From Mycobacterium sp. 155 (GTDB lineage Bacteria > Actinomycetota > Actinomycetes > Mycobacteriales > Mycobacteriaceae), in assembly GCF_000373905.1 (NCBI RefSeq), contig NZ_KB892705.1, forward strand, positions 4,042,478 to 4,106,477: a stretch of 64,000 nucleotides of DNA, given 5' to 3'. This document shows positions 8,329 to 17,244 of this stretch, one piece after another. Each line of letters begins with the position of its first letter. The stretch's first letter is position 1. The notes beneath the pieces were generated by a model, which saw only the letters and a list, made by a program, of their open reading frames with translations, ran no database searches and was not told the DNA's origin. The position numbers were made by a program, and so were the translations under genes.

Positions 8329-8841
8329 TCAGGGGCAGGTGATCTCCACTTCGTACGACTTGGTGACTGCTCCTGCCGTCGGATTGGCCATATCCATTCC
8401 GGTGGCATTTCCCTTGATGGTGTAGGTGTTTCCGTCCTTGGTGGCCTCGGCGCTACCACCGGGGACGCCGGGCGTGTAGCCGAGTGACACTCCGTCGATG
8501 TTGCCCAGCGCCAAGGCTGTGACAGTCGGCGAGTCACCGGGCGTCAGGGTCGCGCTGACCCCTGTCGGTGCCTGTCCGATGGCCAAGCTGACGGTGTTCG
8601 CAACCGTCGCACACACCACTGAACCCTCGACCTGATGGTCTTGGCCGTCGATGGTGACCCTGGCGGTACCCGTCCCTGTGGTGGCGGTGGCGCCGCCTCC
8701 CGGTGCCGACATTGTCGCCGTCGCCGAGGCCGTCGCCGACGAATCACCCGATTCCGATTTCTTCTCGCTCGACGAACAGCCCGACAATCCGGCGATGATG
8801 ATCGCCGCGCCCCCGACGGTTACCACGAACCCACGTTTCAT
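8329..8841 (-). CDS. LpqH-like (19 kDa antigen family) lipoprotein
   Basis: A 170-residue secreted lipoprotein. The signal peptide MKRGFVVTVGGAAIIIAGLS is followed by GC at the lipobox (LSGC), then a Ser/Thr/Ala-rich linker (about 22-60) and a beta-sheet domain with two cysteines (VVCAT and the terminal ITCP) likely joined by a disulfide. This is the layout of the mycobacterial LpqH family. ATG 8841 is preferred because GGAGGA lies eight bases upstream; the GTG at 8844 is in frame. It has a paralogue immediately upstream in the direction of transcription. Function is likely envelope-associated; the founding member is a TLR2 agonist. Confidence 0.8.
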   Translation of the reverse strand: MKRGFVVTVGGAAIIIAGLSGCSSSEKKSESGDSSATASATATMSAPGGGATATTGTGTARVTIDGQDHQVEGSVVCATVANTVSLAIGQAPTGVSATLTPGDSPTVTALALGNIDGVSLGYTPGVPGGSAEATKDGNTYTIKGNATGMDMANPTAGAVTKSYEVEITCP

Positions 8842-9078
8842 CACTGTTCTCCTCCAGGTATGCGGCCCGTCGACGGTGACGGACCATCCTGAGCAGTATG
8901 GGGTGAGCAGCCGGTGGTGGCGACGGATTGGCTGAATTGTCTAGCCCAGCATCGGCAAAGATCGCAGGCTCAGCATCATACAGACCTTGCTAAACCCTGA
9001 CGAACGGTTCCGTGATTTACCCGAATTATCCTGTGCCCCAAACTATTCCGATGTCACCGAAGGTGACCGCCGCCTTCC

Positions 9079-9591
9079 TCAGGGGCAGGTGACGGCGATG
9101 TCGAACGGTGTGTCGACCGGAGGCTCGGTGCTGGCGGAGTTGGAGCCCATACCGCTGCCGGTCACCGTGTAGTTCTTGCCGTCGTGGGTAGCGACCACAG
9201 GCGTGCCGGACACGCCTTCGACGTAGGCCAGTGCCGGTCCGTCGGAACCGATATCGCCGATGCTCACCGACTTCACCGACGGTGTGTCACCGTCGGTGAG
9301 TTCGACAGTGGTGTGCAGGTGACCCTCGATGTTGATGGTGGTCAACCCGTCTTTGGTTTCGCAACCGATCCCGGTGAACGGGGCAGCATCGTTGGTGCCG
9401 AAGATCACCCGGACCTGATCGGACTGCGCGGGCGCCACCGGCGGCAGCATGGACGTCGAGGTTTCGTGGCCGGGCGCCGTCGGCCCGGGCGCCTGGGAAC
9501 CACCCGGCGAACCCGAATTCTGCGACGAACACCCGACAATCCCGGCCAGTAACGTCGCGACTCCAGCGGCGACGACGAATCTGTGCTTCAC
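9079..9591 (-). CDS. LpqH-like (19 kDa antigen family) lipoprotein, second copy
   Basis: A 170-residue paralogue of the neighbouring lipoprotein, the same length from the chosen start. The signal KHRFVVAAGVATLLAGIVGC ends in a lipobox (IVGC). A Gly/Ser/Pro-rich linker follows, then the beta domain with the paired cysteines (GIGCET and VTCP) and the shared DGKNYTVTGSGMG / DGNTYTIKGNATGMD strand. GTG 9591 is chosen because it places the lysine-containing n-region at the very start; an upstream start at 9621 is possible. 237 bases separate the two genes and hold no other gene. The pair probably arose by tandem duplication with extensive divergence. Confidence 0.78.
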   Translation of the reverse strand: MKHRFVVAAGVATLLAGIVGCSSQNSGSPGGSQAPGPTAPGHETSTSMLPPVAPAQSDQVRVIFGTNDAAPFTGIGCETKDGLTTINIEGHLHTTVELTDGDTPSVKSVSIGDIGSDGPALAYVEGVSGTPVVATHDGKNYTVTGSGMGSNSASTEPPVDTPFDIAVTCP

Positions 9592-9623
9592 GACAACCGA
9601 GTATGGTCGCGTGCGCCCCATGA

Positions 9624-10901
<1,278 letters not shown>

Positions 10902-10942
10902 CGCTGACCTGCCCTCTTTTTCAACGCGTGCACAATAAGTAG

Positions 10943-12169
10943 ATGACGACCGTCGCAGAAGATCAGTTGCTCCTGCTGCAGTTGCTCGATCCCGCCAACC
11001 GAGCCGACCCGTACCCGTCATACCGGCGGATCCGCGAGCGCGGCCCGTTGCGGATACCCGAGGCCAACGTCGCGGTGTTCTCCACGTTCGCCGAGTGCGA
11101 CGCGGTGCTGCGGCATCCGGCATCGTGCAGCGACCGCAGAAAGTCCACTGTGGCGCAACGCGCACCTGCATACGAGGACGGGGCTCGAGAACGTGGCCCC
11201 GCCAGCTTCCTGTTTCTCGACGCACCTGACCACACGCGGCTGCGTGGACTGGTCAGTAAGGCATTCGTGCCAAAGGTGGTCAACGCGCTCGAACCCGACA
11301 TTCGGGCTCTGGTGGACGGTCTGCTCGACCAGGCCGAGGCCGGTGCCGGTTCGTTCGACGCGGTTGCCGAGCTGGCCTACCCGCTGCCGGTCGCGGTGAT
11401 CTGCCGGCTATTGGGCGTACCGATCGAGGACGAGCCCAAGTTCCGGGAAGCGTCGGCACTGCTGGCCCAGGCGCTCGACCCGTTCCTGGCGATGACCGGC
11501 TCGGTGTCCGATCTGTTCGACCAGCAGATGGCCGCCGGTAGATGGCTCAGCGACTACCTGCGGGACCTGATCGCCCAACGGCGGCGGAAGCCGGGGGAGG
11601 ATCTGATGTCGGCGCTCGTCCAGGTTGAGGAATCCGGTGACCAGCTCACCGAGGAGGAGATCATCGCCACCTGCGATCTACTGCTCATCGCCGGGCACGA
11701 GACGACGGTGAACCTGATCGCCAACGCGGTGCTGGCGATGCTGCGGCATCCGCGGCAGTGGACGGCCCTCGGCAGTGACGCCGCTCGGGTGTCGAGCGTG
11801 ATCGAGGAGACCATGCGCTACGACCCTCCGGTGCAACTGGTCTCCCGAATTGCCGGGGAGGACATGACAATCGGCGATGTTCACCTTCCCAAGGGGGACA
11901 CCATGCTGATGTTGCTGGCTGCCGCGCATCGCGACCCGGCCGTGTTCGAGCGGCCGGACGAGTTCGACCCGGACCGTGGCGGTATCCGCCATCTGGGGTT
12001 CGGCAAGGGGCCCCACTTCTGCCTGGGTGCGCCACTGGCCCGCCTCGAGGCTGCCGTGGCGCTGTCGGCCGTGACGGCACGGTTCCCGAATGCCCGTCTC
12101 AGTGGCGAGCCGGAGTACAAGCCGAACCTGACGTTGCGTGGCATGTCCACCCTTCCCGTCGCTGTCTAG
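10943..12169 (+). CDS. Cytochrome P450
   Basis: A 408-residue soluble bacterial class I P450, so it needs an external ferredoxin and reductase, neither of which is nearby. Motifs: I-helix oxygen-binding AGHETT at 250-255, K-helix ETMR (ExxR) at 289-292, and the heme loop FGKGPHFCLGAP with the thiolate ligand Cys360. The substrate cannot be read from the sequence. It stands alone between tgt and the convergent gluQRS, with a 41-base gap after tgt. Many mycobacterial P450s act on sterols, terpenes or fatty acids; none of these can be preferred here. Confidence 0.92.
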   Translation: MTTVAEDQLLLLQLLDPANRADPYPSYRRIRERGPLRIPEANVAVFSTFAECDAVLRHPASCSDRRKSTVAQRAPAYEDGARERGPASFLFLDAPDHTRLRGLVSKAFVPKVVNALEPDIRALVDGLLDQAEAGAGSFDAVAELAYPLPVAVICRLLGVPIEDEPKFREASALLAQALDPFLAMTGSVSDLFDQQMAAGRWLSDYLRDLIAQRRRKPGEDLMSALVQVEESGDQLTEEEIIATCDLLLIAGHETTVNLIANAVLAMLRHPRQWTALGSDAARVSSVIEETMRYDPPVQLVSRIAGEDMTIGDVHLPKGDTMLMLLAAAHRDPAVFERPDEFDPDRGGIRHLGFGKGPHFCLGAPLARLEAAVALSAVTARFPNARLSGEPEYKPNLTLRGMSTLPVAV

Positions 12170-12185
12170 GCGCCTGCATTTCGCC

Positions 12186-12241
12186 GAGCGTGCGTGTCTG
12201 TTGCCCGCCACGGCGCATTTGGCAGCAGTTTGCGCACGCTC
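12186..12241. terminator. Imperfect hairpin between convergent P450 and gluQRS
   Basis: Left arm from GAGCGTGCG and right arm ending CGCACGCTC pair over about 11 plus 8 base pairs, separated by a small internal loop, with a 15-base apical loop. It fills the whole gap between the two gene ends and includes the first bases of the gluQRS stop, so it can serve as a bidirectional terminator. Confidence 0.55.
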
Positions 12242-13121
12242 AGTTGGGTCGATATATCCACGGATGACGCGGCAGCAGGGCCGGGTCGAATCGCTGCAGC
12301 ATGCCCTCGACGTCGAGCGGGGGCCAGCCCAGTGACGCGCTGATCTGTGCCAGTGCACGGTCGACACCGATCTCAGCCAGGGCGACCGCGCCGTCCCGTT
12401 TGGCCAGCCGGGCCCCGTCTTCGTTGAGCACCAGCGGCACATGGGCATACGTCGGTTCGGGGTATCCCAGCAAGCGGGCCAGATAGGCCTGCCGCGGCGA
12501 GGAACTCAGCAGATCGTCGCCGCGGACCACCTGGTCGATACCCGTCGCCGCGTCGTCGACCACCACGGCGAGGTTATAGGCGGGGACGCCGTCGCCGCGA
12601 CGCACGACGAAGTCGTCGACGATGCCGGTATAGGAGCTGTGCAGCAAGTCGGCGACGGTGCCGACGAAGGTGTCGGTGCGCAGCCGCAATGCCGGCGGGC
12701 GGTCGGACTCGGCCCGGCGCTGTGCGCGTTGCGTATCGGTCAGATCCCGGCATGTGCCCGGGTAGGCGCCCTGCGGAGCGTGCGGGGCTTGTGGTGCCTG
12801 CGCGATATCTTTTCTGCTGCAATAGCATTCGTAGAGCAGGCCGTCGTCCCGCAACTGTTCGATGACTGCGTCGTACCGCTCGCGGTGTCCGGTCTGCCAC
12901 TCCACCGGGCCGTCCCACGTCAATCCGATCGCCGCCAAGTCGTCGACCTGGCGGGTGCCGATATCGCTGAACGTCCGGTCGTCGAGATCCTCGACCCGCA
13001 ACAGGAACCGTCGTCCGGTCGACCGGGCGAACAGCCAGGCCAGCACGGCGGTGCGCAGATTGCCGATATGCAGGTCGGCCGACGGGCTCGGCGCGAACCG
13101 TCCGGCCGGGGTGAGGCTCAC
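12240..13121 (-). CDS. gluQ: Glutamyl-queuosine tRNA(Asp) synthetase
   Basis: Truncated glutamyl-tRNA synthetase paralogue that activates glutamate and attaches it to the queuosine base at position 34 of tRNA-Asp. The 293-residue protein has the catalytic core only, no anticodon-binding domain. The HIGH-type motif is APSPSADLHIGN (residues 10-21), the KMSKS counterpart is degenerate (RLAKRDGAV), and the zinc cluster is YECYCSRKD with a later YPGTC. GTG 13121 keeps the first strand. The presence of this gene with tgt in one neighbourhood makes a functional queuosine pathway likely. Confidence 0.92.
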   Translation of the reverse strand: MSLTPAGRFAPSPSADLHIGNLRTAVLAWLFARSTGRRFLLRVEDLDDRTFSDIGTRQVDDLAAIGLTWDGPVEWQTGHRERYDAVIEQLRDDGLLYECYCSRKDIAQAPQAPHAPQGAYPGTCRDLTDTQRAQRRAESDRPPALRLRTDTFVGTVADLLHSSYTGIVDDFVVRRGDGVPAYNLAVVVDDAATGIDQVVRGDDLLSSSPRQAYLARLLGYPEPTYAHVPLVLNEDGARLAKRDGAVALAEIGVDRALAQISASLGWPPLDVEGMLQRFDPALLPRHPWIYRPN

Positions 13122-13260
13122 GCCCGCAATCTAGCTAATGACGGTCCCAGGGCGCCGTCCCACTCCCGGTCCCGGTCAGCCAGCGGCAGATCCTGAAATG
13201 CTGTCACAGACGTGGCGGTGGATGCCCGATGACGGCGACCGGTAAACGGGAGCGCTCAGT

Positions 13261-14391
13261 TCACGATGGTGTGCGAAGACCCGGCACGATATCGCTCAAC
13301 TCGAAGTTCACCGGCCGGTCCAATTGCTCATAGGTGCACGAGCGTGGATCGCGGTCGGGCCGCCACCGGTTGAATTGCGCGGTGTGGCGGAATCGTTGAT
13401 TTCTCCCCGTCGCTTCGCTCGCCCCAGGCCGGCCTTCCATGTGGTCGTAGCGCACCTCGACGACCCGTTCGGGTCGCAGTGGTACGAACGACAGATCCTT
13501 GCCGGCGTTCCAGCGTGAACCGCCGTACCGGCGCTGGGTTTCCTCGTCGAATTGCGCCGCCCAATTCCACGGATGGCCCTCGAACCCCGTGACCAGTGGC
13601 TGCAATTCGGTGAACAATGCCCGGCGTTTAGCCATCGGGAAGGCGCCGACGACGCCGACCGATGCCAGGGTGCCGTCGTCCTCATAGAGTCCGAGCAGCA
13701 GTGAGCCGATCGCGTCGGGGCCGGATTTGTGCAGGCGGTAGCCCGCCACCACGCAGTCGGCTGTGCGCTGATGCTTGACCTTGAACATCACCCGCTTGTC
13801 CGGTTGGTACGTGAGGTCCAGCGGTTTGGCGACCACCCCGTCGAGTCCGGCGCCCTCGAACTCGGCGAACCACCGCTGCGCGGTCGAGAGGTCGGTGGTC
13901 GCCGGGGTCAGGTGGATCGATGGTCCCGAGCCCGAGATTGTTTTGCTCCTCGCGTGCGCGCCCAGGGCGTCGATCAGGGCCGCCCGCCGCTCGGTGAACG
14001 GGCGTCCGGTGTAGTCTTCGTCGCCCAGAGCGAGCAGGTCGAACGCGATGAACGCGGCCGGTGTCTGCTCGGCGAGCATGCGCACGCGCGACGCGGCCGG
14101 GTGCAGCCGCAGCTGCAATGCTTCGAAGTCCAGGCCGTTGCCGGTGGGCAGGACGATCTCGCCGTCGATGACGCTGCGCAGCGGCAGTTCCGTCGTAGCG
14201 GCCGCCACCAGTTCGGGAAAATACCGCGTCAACGGGCGTTCGTTGCGGCTACCCCACTCGACCTCGTCGCCGTCACGGAAACAGATCGACCGGAAGCCGT
14301 CCCACTTGGGTTCATACGACATGCCGGCGGGGATCTCGGCGATCGATTTCGAGAGCATCGGGGAGACCGGCGGCATGACGGGCAGTTGCAT
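13261..14391 (-). CDS. ligC: ATP-dependent DNA ligase, LigC family (Rv3731-type)
   Basis: Seals nicks with ATP through a covalent lysyl-AMP. The 376-residue protein has motif I EPKWDGFR with nucleophile Lys29, motif III-like FIAFDLLA, motif IV EGAGLDGVVAKP, motif V VMFKVKHQR, and a C-terminal OB domain. There is no polymerase or nuclease domain, so it is LigC, not LigD. ATG 14391 starts the conserved region; the frame continues 16 codons upstream. It is divergent from a second LigC gene with 69 bases between starts. By order and strand relative to Prim-PolC this one matches M. tuberculosis Rv3731. Mycobacterial LigC is linked to base-excision repair. Confidence 0.92.
   Translation of the reverse strand: MQLPVMPPVSPMLSKSIAEIPAGMSYEPKWDGFRSICFRDGDEVEWGSRNERPLTRYFPELVAAATTELPLRSVIDGEIVLPTGNGLDFEALQLRLHPAASRVRMLAEQTPAAFIAFDLLALGDEDYTGRPFTERRAALIDALGAHARSKTISGSGPSIHLTPATTDLSTAQRWFAEFEGAGLDGVVAKPLDLTYQPDKRVMFKVKHQRTADCVVAGYRLHKSGPDAIGSLLLGLYEDDGTLASVGVVGAFPMAKRRALFTELQPLVTGFEGHPWNWAAQFDEETQRRYGGSRWNAGKDLSFVPLRPERVVEVRYDHMEGRPGASEATGRNQRFRHTAQFNRWRPDRDPRSCTYEQLDRPVNFELSDIVPGLRTPS
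13944..13960 (-). repeat. Interspersed CGCGCACGCGAGGAGCA element inside ligC
   Basis: On the sense strand of ligC this 17-mer reads CGCGCACGCGAGGAGCA and encodes the linker AHARS before motif IV. The same 17 bases occur in the neighbouring ligC paralogue in another reading frame and near the start of gatD. Confidence 0.7.
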
Positions 14392-14460
14392 CGCTTCATT
14401 CTCGCGGTCCCACCCACCGCCGGACCGCCACGATGACATTGCCCGGCTTCCCCGGTCTAC

Positions 14461-15546
14461 GTGAGTATGGAACCTGTGGACCTACCCGTAGCGCCTCCGC
14501 TGAAACCCATGCTGGCCAAGGCGCAGGTCAACGTGCCCGATGAAGCCGGGGTGTGGTCGTACGAGCCCAAGTGGGACGGCTTTCGGGCGCTGGTCTTTCG
14601 TGACGGCGACGACGTGATGCTGCAGTCACGCAGTGGCAAAGACCTCGGCCGATACTTTCCCGAGCTGCTCGACGCGTTGCGCGACGAACTCGTCGACCGC
14701 TGTGTGCTGGACGGAGAAGTGGTGGTGCCGCGGGAGATCGATGCGGACGCGAGGAGCTGTGTCCGGTTGGATTGGGAGTCGCTGTCGCAGCGCATCCACC
14801 CGGCTGAATCCCGGATCCGCATGCTCGCCGAGCAGACACCCGCGCACTTCATCGGCTTCGACGCGCTCGCGACGGGCGAGAATTCCCTGCTCGACGAGCC
14901 GTTCCGGATCCGACGCGAAGCCCTGATCGACGCGGTCCATGAGAATCTTCCGCGCACGCGAGGAGCACGACAAGCCTCGTGTCACGTCACCCGCACCACC
15001 GAGGATCCTGCGCTGGGTACCCAGTGGCTCGAGACGTTCGAGGGCGCCGGGCTCGACGGTGTGATCGCCAAGAGGCTCGACCGGCCGTACCTGCCGGGCA
15101 AGCGGGAGATGGTGAAGGTCAAACATCACCGTGACGCCGACTGTGTGGCCATCGGTTACCGCATCCACAAGAGTGGGGAAGGTGTCGGGTCGATTCTGCT
15201 GGGCTTGTACCGCGATGACGGTGAGCTCCAAATGATCGGCGGTGCAGCGTCGTTCACCGCCAAAGACCGATTGAAACTGCTGGCCGATCTGGAACCGTTG
15301 CGGGAGGGCGACGAGATGCGTGAAGGTGATCCGAGCCGATGGAACTCGGCGGCCGACAAGCGCTGGATCCCGGTGCGGCCGGAGAAGGTGTGTGAGGTGG
15401 CGTATGACCAGATGGAGGGCCAGCGATTTCGGCATGCGGTGAAGTTCCTGCGCTGGCGGCCCGACCGGGAACCGGCCAGCTGCACCTTCGGCCAGCTCGA
15501 CGTGCCGCTCAACTACGACCTCTACGACGTTCTGGAGACGAGCTAG
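14461..15546 (+). CDS. ligC: ATP-dependent DNA ligase, second LigC paralogue
   Basis: A 361-residue LigC with the full ligase core: motif I EPKWDGFR (nucleophile Lys37), FIGFDALA, EGAGLDGVIAKR, MVKVKHHR, and an OB domain ending in QLDVPLNYDLYDVL. The start is GTG 14461, with ATG 14467 also possible. Its TAG stop shares a G with the GTG of the Prim-PolC gene, so ligase and polymerase are co-translated. The divergent neighbour is its paralogue; M. smegmatis is known to carry two LigC proteins in this arrangement, while M. tuberculosis has one. A 17-bp interspersed element lies in its linker at 14951-14967. It presumably closes gaps filled by the adjacent polymerase. Confidence 0.92.
   Translation: MSMEPVDLPVAPPLKPMLAKAQVNVPDEAGVWSYEPKWDGFRALVFRDGDDVMLQSRSGKDLGRYFPELLDALRDELVDRCVLDGEVVVPREIDADARSCVRLDWESLSQRIHPAESRIRMLAEQTPAHFIGFDALATGENSLLDEPFRIRREALIDAVHENLPRTRGARQASCHVTRTTEDPALGTQWLETFEGAGLDGVIAKRLDRPYLPGKREMVKVKHHRDADCVAIGYRIHKSGEGVGSILLGLYRDDGELQMIGGAASFTAKDRLKLLADLEPLREGDEMREGDPSRWNSAADKRWIPVRPEKVCEVAYDQMEGQRFRHAVKFLRWRPDREPASCTFGQLDVPLNYDLYDVLETS
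14951..14967 (+). repeat. Interspersed CGCGCACGCGAGGAGCA element inside the second ligC
   Basis: Identical 17-mer to that in the divergent ligC, also in gene-sense orientation, but read in a different frame (encoding PRTRGA). It lies in the same poorly conserved linker upstream of motif IV. Confidence 0.7.
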
Positions 15547-16592
15547 TGGCAACGCCTGCAACCGAACTCGATGTCGAAGGCATCAAAGTCCGCTTCACCA
15601 ACCCGGACAAGGTCTACTTCCCGAAGCTGGGTAAAGACGGCACCAAGGGCAAGTTGATGGATTATTACCTCAGTGTCGCCGACCGGATGGTGACGCTGCT
15701 GAAGGACCGCCCCACCCATCTGCAGCGATTTCCGGACGGTATCGAGGGTGAGGAGATCTACCAGAAGCGGGTTCCCCAGAAGCATCCCGACTATTTGCAG
15801 ACCTGCCGCGTCACTTTTCCATCCGGTCGCACTGCCGACGCGCTCAAGGTGACCCACCCGGCGGCGATCATCTGGGCTGTCCAGATGGGCACCGTGACAC
15901 TGCATCCGTGGCAGGTGCGTTGCCCCGACACCGAGCATCCCGACGAGCTGCGCATCGACCTGGACCCGCAGCCCGGCACCGGTTTCCACGAGGCCCGGAC
16001 CATCGCCTGCGACGTACTCAAGCCGTTGCTCGACGAGCTCGGGCTGGTTGGCTATCCCAAAACGTCCGGTGGCCGGGGTGTGCACGTGTTCTTGCGGATC
16101 AAAACCGACTGGGACTTCATAGAAGTTCGCCGCGCCGGGATCGCGCTGGCCCGGGAAGTGGAACGCCGCGCACCCGATGCGGTGACCACGTCGTGGTGGA
16201 AGGAGGAGCGAGGCCGGCGGCTGTTCGTCGACTACAACCAGAATGCCCGTGACCGCACCTTCGCCTCGGCGTATTCGGCCCGCAAGACCCCGATCGCGAC
16301 CGTGTCCACGCCGCTGAGCTGGGTCGAACTGCGTGACGCCGACCCTGATGACTACACCATCGCAACCGTGCCGGATTTCGTTGCCGGGCGCGATGATCCG
16401 TGGGCCGATATCGACTCCGAGAAGCAGTCGCTCACGCCGCTGCTGGACATGGTCGCCGCCGATGAGGAGTGCGGCCTGGGCGATCTGCCGTACCCACCCA
16501 ACTATCCCAAGATGCCGGGCGAACCGCCGCGGGTCCAGCCGAGCAAGAAGGTCGCCGCACACTGGGACGACAAGGGCAACCGCCGCGAATAG
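15546..16592 (+). CDS. LigC-associated primase-polymerase (Prim-PolC / PolD2 type)
   Basis: Archaeo-eukaryotic-primase-like polymerase of the LigD-POL family that adds ribo- or deoxynucleotides into short gaps. The 348-residue protein has catalytic aspartates in LRIDLDP (Asp138, Asp140) and FVDYNQN (Asp229), and the TSGGRGVH loop (174-180) that contacts the incoming nucleotide. RTFASAYSAR is another POL-family signature. The GTG start overlaps the stop of the ligC gene. Family knowledge: the M. tuberculosis counterpart is Rv3730c, and Prim-PolC with LigC has been implicated in base-excision repair; the M. smegmatis protein has also been called PolD2. No Ku gene is nearby. Confidence 0.93.
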   Translation: MATPATELDVEGIKVRFTNPDKVYFPKLGKDGTKGKLMDYYLSVADRMVTLLKDRPTHLQRFPDGIEGEEIYQKRVPQKHPDYLQTCRVTFPSGRTADALKVTHPAAIIWAVQMGTVTLHPWQVRCPDTEHPDELRIDLDPQPGTGFHEARTIACDVLKPLLDELGLVGYPKTSGGRGVHVFLRIKTDWDFIEVRRAGIALAREVERRAPDAVTTSWWKEERGRRLFVDYNQNARDRTFASAYSARKTPIATVSTPLSWVELRDADPDDYTIATVPDFVAGRDDPWADIDSEKQSLTPLLDMVAADEECGLGDLPYPPNYPKMPGEPPRVQPSKKVAAHWDDKGNRRE

Positions 16593-16634
16593 CGCAGGCG
16601 CTCACCGCTTCAGGCGCTTCGTGCGCGGCTAGGG

Positions 16635-17141
16635 TCATGCCCTCCTGAAGCCATGGTTGCGCAGGACCGTGGCTCCTTTATAGCTGCTGACCGGCTGGTG
16701 CAACCCGTAGGGGACCGCGGAGATGAGGGTGACCGGAATCAGGTTGCCACTGGGCACCGGGTAGCTGCGGCGCTCACCCGGACGGGCTCCGAGAATCGCG
16801 GTGCCCAGCGGGGACTGCACCGAATACACTTCCATGTCACCGTATTCCGCGCCGCGGACGCCGAGTAGGAACTCCTCGGTGTCGCCGTCGTCGTAGCGCA
16901 CGGTCAACACCATGCCAGGTTCTGCCACACCGTCGTCCGGCGGATCCTCGCCGACCACGCAGTTGAGCAGCAGGTCGTGGATGTGCTGGATGCGGGTCTG
17001 GCGGGCGCGTTGGACGGCGACGCTGTTCTCGTCGGAGTCGGTGGCCGCCTCGGTCGCGATCAGCTCGCGCAGCCTGGCCAGCTCGTGCTGCAGGCGGGAG
17101 TGTGCCTGCGGTGACATCCAAATACGTTGGCTGGTGGTCAT
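16635..17141 (-). CDS. GreA/GreB-family transcription factor (Rv3788-like)
   Basis: A 168-residue protein with the Gre architecture: an N-terminal coiled-coil (about residues 8-70) that can enter the RNA polymerase secondary channel, and a C-terminal FKBP-like domain with the signature EYGDMEVYSVQSPLGTAI. The ATG is fixed by a clear AGGAGGAACCAG ribosome-binding site directly upstream. The coiled-coil tip reads NSVAVQRARQ and lacks the paired acidic residues used by GreA for transcript cleavage. The closest family I recall is Rv3788, a Gre homologue reported to inhibit transcription rather than rescue stalled polymerase. The extra C-terminal tail (KGATVLRNHGFRRA) is unusual. Confidence 0.8.
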   Translation of the reverse strand: MTTSQRIWMSPQAHSRLQHELARLRELIATEAATDSDENSVAVQRARQTRIQHIHDLLLNCVVGEDPPDDGVAEPGMVLTVRYDDGDTEEFLLGVRGAEYGDMEVYSVQSPLGTAILGARPGERRSYPVPSGNLIPVTLISAVPYGLHQPVSSYKGATVLRNHGFRRA

Positions 17142-17244
17142 TCTGGTTCCTCCTGATGATGAAGTGTGTTTGCCGTCAGGGGCGGGGCGGGACACCGCCC
17201 CTGACGACCCGGTCGCCCGCAGTGGGGCAGGATGCTGTGAACTC

